DNA of 64,000 nt from Ricinus communis (lineage: Eukaryota > Streptophyta > Magnoliopsida > Malpighiales > Euphorbiaceae): NCBI RefSeq assembly GCF_019578655.1, contig NC_063261.1, positions 28,375,126 through 28,439,125 of the forward strand, in the 5' to 3' direction. This document shows, piece after piece, positions 60,127-64,000 of the stretch. Below the pieces are notes generated by a model. The model was given only the letters and a program-made list of their open reading frames with translations. It did not search any database and was not told the origin of the DNA. The translations under genes were made by a program, and so were the position numbers. How positions within the stretch are numbered: the stretch's first letter is position 1; each line of letters opens with the position of its first letter.

Positions 60127-60198
60127 ATAATTTTCTTTTAGGTTCCCACTTATTTTACCATTATAATTTTCTTTTAGGTTCCCACTTATTTTACCATT
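60127..60198. repeat. Perfect 36-bp tandem duplication
   Basis: Two identical 36-bp units (ATAATTTTCTTTTAGGTTCC then CACTTATTTTACCATT) lie end to end with no mismatch, indicating a very recent event. Confidence 0.95.
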
Positions 60199-60463
60199 CA
60201 CCGGATAACATTATTGCTAGTTACATGAAGAAACCTATAGACAGTAACCATGCGGCTCTTCTGCAAAGATTCCATCTCCTTCATCAATAACTTACTTGGT
60301 TGACATTGATTAGTAATTTCTATTCTTTCTTATTATGGTAAGTTCCCTTTTCTACTTATTATCTATTCTATTAAGCTTATACATGCGGTGGTTAGATTTT
60401 GTTTATTCATATTACCGTCATTTTTCATGTCATTATTTTTTTTTTTATTCATCAATTTGATTC

Positions 60464-60760
60464 TGTAGAATAAAGGGAGAAGAAGAGGACTTAATTGTAT
60501 AAAAACTTTTATTATATCAAATGAAACTTTATTATAAAATATTTCTACTATCACACATTAACACACTTCTCTCGTACTCACATTCTCACCACTATTGCAC
60601 ACACTCACTTGGGCACACCCCTCACTTATAATTTTTTGGTATATGCATACATTAAGGAGCCAAGCTCCTTTTATAGCTTGTAAAGTCGGTTATTATCGAT
60701 TTTGTAAAAGTTAGTTTTTTTTTTTTGACAATTCTGAAAAAGAGAATTCTCCAGAATTTT
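60464..60760 (-). repeat. 3' LTR of the copia element
   Basis: It begins TGTAGAATAAAGGGAG and is collinear with 63720-64000 throughout. Both contain GGAGCCAAGCTCC stem-loops and a GTCGGTTATT...CGA hairpin. The right boundary was not resolved because the partner LTR is cut by the window. Confidence 0.8.
60669..60675 (-). promoter_or_regulatory. TATA box of copia LTR (3' copy)
   Basis: CTATAAAAGG on the minus strand, directly before the 7-bp stem-loop AAGGAGC-TTG-GCTCCTT. The identical arrangement is in the 5' LTR at 63923-63929, where it would drive element transcription. Confidence 0.65.
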
Positions 60761-60998
60761 AGAGAGAGATGCAGTGACTTCCAATACTTTCCCTCACTGA
60801 CTACTCTCTTAACATATGCTTACTTTCACTTTTTGTTTGAGGATGCTTTTTCATATGTTACAGGCTCTTTTGCTTTGCCATCCTTAACAAGTGCTGCATT
60901 GGTATACTTGAGATTTGGTTTATGTCACCTTTTTGTTCTTCTTAATTGTGGCCCAATTACTTCTATATTTTTGACATCTTGAATTTCTTTAAATTGAA

Positions 60999-62266
60999 TT
61001 GGTCGTGCTTCTTCTGGTGTTTAATGCACTTCTGTACGCCATGGAGACTTGGCCTTCTCGAGTGACTTGGCCTTTTCAGATGACTTATCATCGGTTATTT
61101 TTATATCTCGTTCTACCTCTTGAGTGTTTCCTTCGACTGCTTCCTCTTGTTCAATCCTCTCTTGTATTTTCTCCTCAATTTCTTTTGAGTTTGATAAAAC
61201 CACTGCTTGAGGAGACCACCAAGATGACGCTTCATCAGATATCACATTTCTTGAAGTATGACATCTTCATGTTATAGGTTCGCAACACTTACACCTTTTT
61301 CTTTGATTATCATAACCCACAAAAATGCACTTGATTACTTTCTTATCAAACTTGGTGTGTAAATGATCGGGTATGAAAACATAATATATGCAACCACAAA
61401 CTCAAAATTGACTTACAATGGTACTATATTCCACAACTTCTCAAAGGTGAAATCGATCCAAGTGGCGTCTGTGGCAACTTATTAATCACGTGCACAACCG
61501 TCTTCATGCACTCTGCCCCAAACTAAGGTGGAACGTTCTTCGTATGAAGCATACTTCTGCATATCTCTGCAAGGTGCCTGTTCTTTCTTTCTACTACTCC
61601 ATTTTATTGTGGAGTTTGGGACATGTCAATTGTCTTTGTATCTTACAATCTTGTAGGTACTTTAAGAATTCACATGAAGGATATTCACCTCCATTATCAA
61701 TACGTAGACATAAAATTCTATGACAAACTTCTCTTTCAGCTGTCTCATTGAATTCCTTAAACTTGATTAAGGCTTCTAATTTTTCCTTCATAAAGTATAA
61801 CCATACGTACCTTAAGAAGTCATTGATGAAAGTTATCATATACCGAAAACCATTTATGGATGGTTGTTTCACAAGTCCAAACACGTCTGAATTAACCAGC
61901 TCTAGAGGCTCCTTAGCTCTGTACTTAGAATCTTTAATAAGGTAACTGGTGTGCTTTTCCATACTAACATCCAACACATACCGTATCGTTTTGAACATCT
62001 AGTTGAGGAAGTCCCTTGAGCATGGACTTATCCATCATTTCTTTTAACTTGTGATAGTTCACGTGTCCTAGCCATGCATGCCATAAATCAGCTGTCTCAC
62101 TCCTTTTGGTCTTATCCACGTAAGATGTTTGTGCTGATATCACGTAGACAGACTCTAGCTTTTGTCTCTCCATGAGTGGCACACTTGTTGGCTTTAGACT
62201 TTGATATGCTTTCACATCTTTTGGCCTGAATACCACATAGTTCCCCGAGGATGTGAGTTGTGACAA
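60999..62266 (-). pseudogene. copia integrase region
   Basis: From high to low: GAG-pre-integrase segment ([36 protein letters not shown]), then a TAG where the next residue is normally Gln, and a frame change. Next comes the catalytic core (61998-61594: [55 protein letters not shown]), which keeps the Asp of SDVFG and of DNGGE. The C-terminal segment (61245-61021) starts ISDEASSWW and is acidic/Lys-rich. It ends abruptly at 61021; no RT follows. Confidence 0.8.
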
Positions 62267-62283
62267 TGATGTAAAGTTCTTCT

Positions 62284-62640
62284 TTATCCCAAGTACATGA
62301 AATTCTTCTTCATCCCAGGTACATGAAATACATTCTTTAATGGTACTTGCCTAGAATTATATCTAGGCATTATTGTCATCTTGCCAATATGAATGATAGG
62401 TAACCTTGAGTTGTCTGCAGTGATAATAACTCGTCCCCCTTCATACTCTGTCATACTTGATAATTTTTCTTTATCTCTTGTAATATGATTAGAGCACTTA
62501 GAGTCTACTATCCAATCATCATTGTAATTGATAGATTTAACACTCACCATGATAAGTGCTTGCTCCTCTTTTAGCTTTATCGTGATGGATGCTGTAAATT
62601 CATCAAAGTCGCCAGTTACCATTTCTGCAATGGCACATGA
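62284..62640 (-). pseudogene. copia protease region
   Basis: The frame includes DDWIVDSKCSNHITRDKEKL and GGRVIITADNSRLPI, the usual environment of the copia aspartic protease. The catalytic D-S/T-G triad reads DSK, the Gly being replaced. A direct duplication of about 28 bp lies at its C-terminal end (62285-62335, AAATTCTTCTTCATCCC/AAGTTCTTCTTTATCCC followed by AGTACATGAAA). Confidence 0.75.
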
Positions 62641-63555
62641 AGCCTGAAAATCCTATTCATTTTCACTTTCAATTTGAGGTTGAATGGATGTTGCAACATT
62701 CCTTTCTTCTCTTTTAAATCGAAAATTTGAAGTATAGCGACCTCGTTTGCCACAGTTGTAGCACTTACCATTCTTGCAACAACTAGTTTTGTCTTCCGAT
62801 TGATGATTGTAGTGAGCTCCCGTTTATAGCCAGCTCCCTCCTTGATGACCTTTTTGCCATCCTTCTTACTTTGTTTTTCCTCCACTTCTTGATCTTGCAG
62901 TATAAGGAGCCTTACCCTTTTTATTACTGAAGAGGGCTTTCTCCTTTTCTTAACTGATACTTTAGATATTTGTTTGTCTAAAGCTTCTTGATTTGCCAAT
63001 ACATTTTCCAACTTAATTAAAGATGGCTCCTTAGACCATCCACGAGTTACCATGATGATTGTATTAAACTCGGGCTGTAACCCGTGAATTATGATCCTCC
63101 TAATTCTTGTCTCCGTAATTTGATTTTGAGAATCTAATTTTTTTTTGAAATTTCTTGACATAAAATTTTAACTTTAATAAAGTACTTATTCACTGGCATC
63201 TCACGTTGCGAGATTAATAATAGCTCATCTTCGAGTTGTTGTAGCTTGGTATCATTCGTCTGAGCAAATAATTTGTCAAGAGTGTCCCATGCCTCCTTGG
63301 ATGTCTTTATGTCCTTAATGCGCTGCAATAAATCATCTTCCATAAATATCGATAAAGCATACATAGCTTATCGGCCTTGACCTTCCATCTTTTAAGATCA
63401 TCCTAACTTGTTGGGGATGTTGTCTCACTCCCTCCAACAATCTCCCACAAATCTTGACCAAGCAAATAAAATTGTATATGAGTACTCCAAGTGCTATAAT
63501 TATTGGAATTAATTTTCTCAAGACCATTTACCGAACTTGACATATCCGCCATCAT
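62616..63555 (-). pseudogene. copia gag region (UBN2-type)
   Basis: A start near 63555 reads MADMSSSVNGLEKINSNNY, then WSTHIQFYLLGQDLWEIV, a stop, and after frame changes the UBN2 segment at 63364-63134 (TSKEAWDTLDKLFAQTND, LLLISQREMPVNKYFIKV). The zinc knuckle at about 62770-62730 reads KCYNCGKRGRYTSNFRFK. Only the first two Cys remain; His and the last Cys are replaced. It would form the particle and bind RNA in an active element. Confidence 0.78.
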
Positions 63556-63704
63556 GACTTGATTAATTCTCTCTAATTATTCAACTAAACTTGGTCCCAG
63601 ACAACAAGCTTCACAATCTCAAACTGCAAACTAGCGGCGCCTCGACATAATACGATCCTTGATCGCTTGCTCTTGAAGCACTTGGAAGCCGGTCCCTAAC
63701 CGCA

Positions 63705-63717
63705 TACTTTGATACCA
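63705..63717 (-). other. copia primer-binding site
   Basis: TGGTATCAAAGTA on the minus strand, two bases inside the 5' LTR edge. It is the initiator-Met tRNA site with a change in the usual TGGTATCAGAGC core. Confidence 0.8.
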
Positions 63718-63719
63718 CT

Positions 63720-64000
63720 TGTAGGATAAAGGGAGGAAAGGAGGACTTAATTAGAAAACTTCTATTATATCAAATGAAATTTTAGTATAAAATATTTTGT
63801 ACTACCACATACTACCACACTCCTCTCATACTTACACTCTCACCACTACTGCACAAACTCACTTGGGCACACACCTCACTTATAATTTTTTGGTACATGC
63901 CCATATAAAGGAGCCAAGCTCCTTTTATAGCTTGTGAAGTCGGTTATTACCGACTTTGTAAAAGTCGGTTCTTTCTTTTTTGTTGACAATTCTAAAGAGA
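63720..64000 (-). repeat. 5' LTR of the copia element (cut by window end)
   Basis: TGTAGGATAAAGGGAGG at 63720 marks the edge next to the primer site. It is collinear with 60464-60745 with scattered differences and contains the LTR TATA box at 63923-63929. Confidence 0.85.

Larger units (their letters stand above)
60464..64000 (-). mobile_element. Ty1/copia retrotransposon lacking reverse transcriptase, minus orientation
   Basis: Two similar LTRs (from 60464 and from 63720) face the same way. The primer site sits inside the right one (minus-strand 5' LTR), and gag, protease and integrase lie between in copia order. The pol frame stops at about 61020, after the integrase C terminus, and only about 250 bp remain before the LTR. 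RT and RNase H, some 2 kb in intact elements, are absent. The right LTR runs past the window end. All reading frames are broken. Confidence 0.85.

Noticed and set aside
61594..61945. Plus-strand frames at 61490-61723 and 61748-61945
   Set aside because: They are shadows of the minus-strand copia integrase, whose motifs are clear.
1..64000. tRNA, rRNA, snoRNA and microRNA genes
   Set aside because: I looked for tRNA A/B-box pairs and rRNA-like blocks on both strands by eye and found none convincing. A covariance-model search (tRNAscan-SE, Infernal) would be needed to exclude small RNAs.

Overview
The window looks like nuclear DNA of a flowering plant, most likely a eudicot. It is very A+T-rich, genes are split by GT-AG introns, simple repeats are common, and many plant-type transposable elements are present (Ty3/gypsy of the Tat type, Ty1/copia, L1-type LINE, CACTA, PIF/Harbinger, Helitron, MITEs). 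There are no operons, rRNA, tRNA or CRISPR features. The species cannot be fixed from the sequence alone.

Layout. 1-327: last exon of an unrecognised plus-strand gene. 780-2674: two non-autonomous repeats. 3328-4738: a five-exon plus-strand gene that I reconstruct as an intact 338-residue protein with a long polyglycine run; I do not recognise the family. 4740-8787: gene-free, with Helitron relics. 8788-12488: Ty3/gypsy LTR sequence in a large inverted arrangement (arms of about 1.2 kb), ending at an initiator-Met tRNA primer site. 12489-14870: two degenerate tandem arrays. 15037-20550 (minus): the one clearly functional gene, a seven-exon WAT1/EamA transporter of 385 residues, with a 2.05-kb Harbinger-like element full of 65-bp repeats in its second intron.

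23558-24964: two Helitron-like elements head to tail. 25960-44420: two diverged copies of one Tat-lineage Ty3/gypsy element. Both carry pol on the minus strand and, beyond the end of pol, genes on the opposite strand: a plant-mobile-domain (PMD)-like gene and a DUF7745-like gene. Copy A lost most of the PMD gene; copy B lost most of the DUF7745 gene. Copy B is further broken by two solo LTRs and a truncated LINE.

44421-45185: LINE tail. 45265-45555: an unexplained open frame. 47105-47565: a patch of different composition. 50311-56565: a CACTA transposon relic (tnp2-type transposase and a second ORF) with a MITE and another solo LTR. 57530-58178: gene-like fragments. 60464-64000: a Ty1/copia element on the minus strand with both LTRs, gag, protease and integrase but no visible reverse transcriptase; its right LTR runs off the window.

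Overall this is a gene-poor, retrotransposon-rich region with one clear transporter gene, one probable unknown gene, and a nest of elements whose insertion order can be read from target-site duplications.
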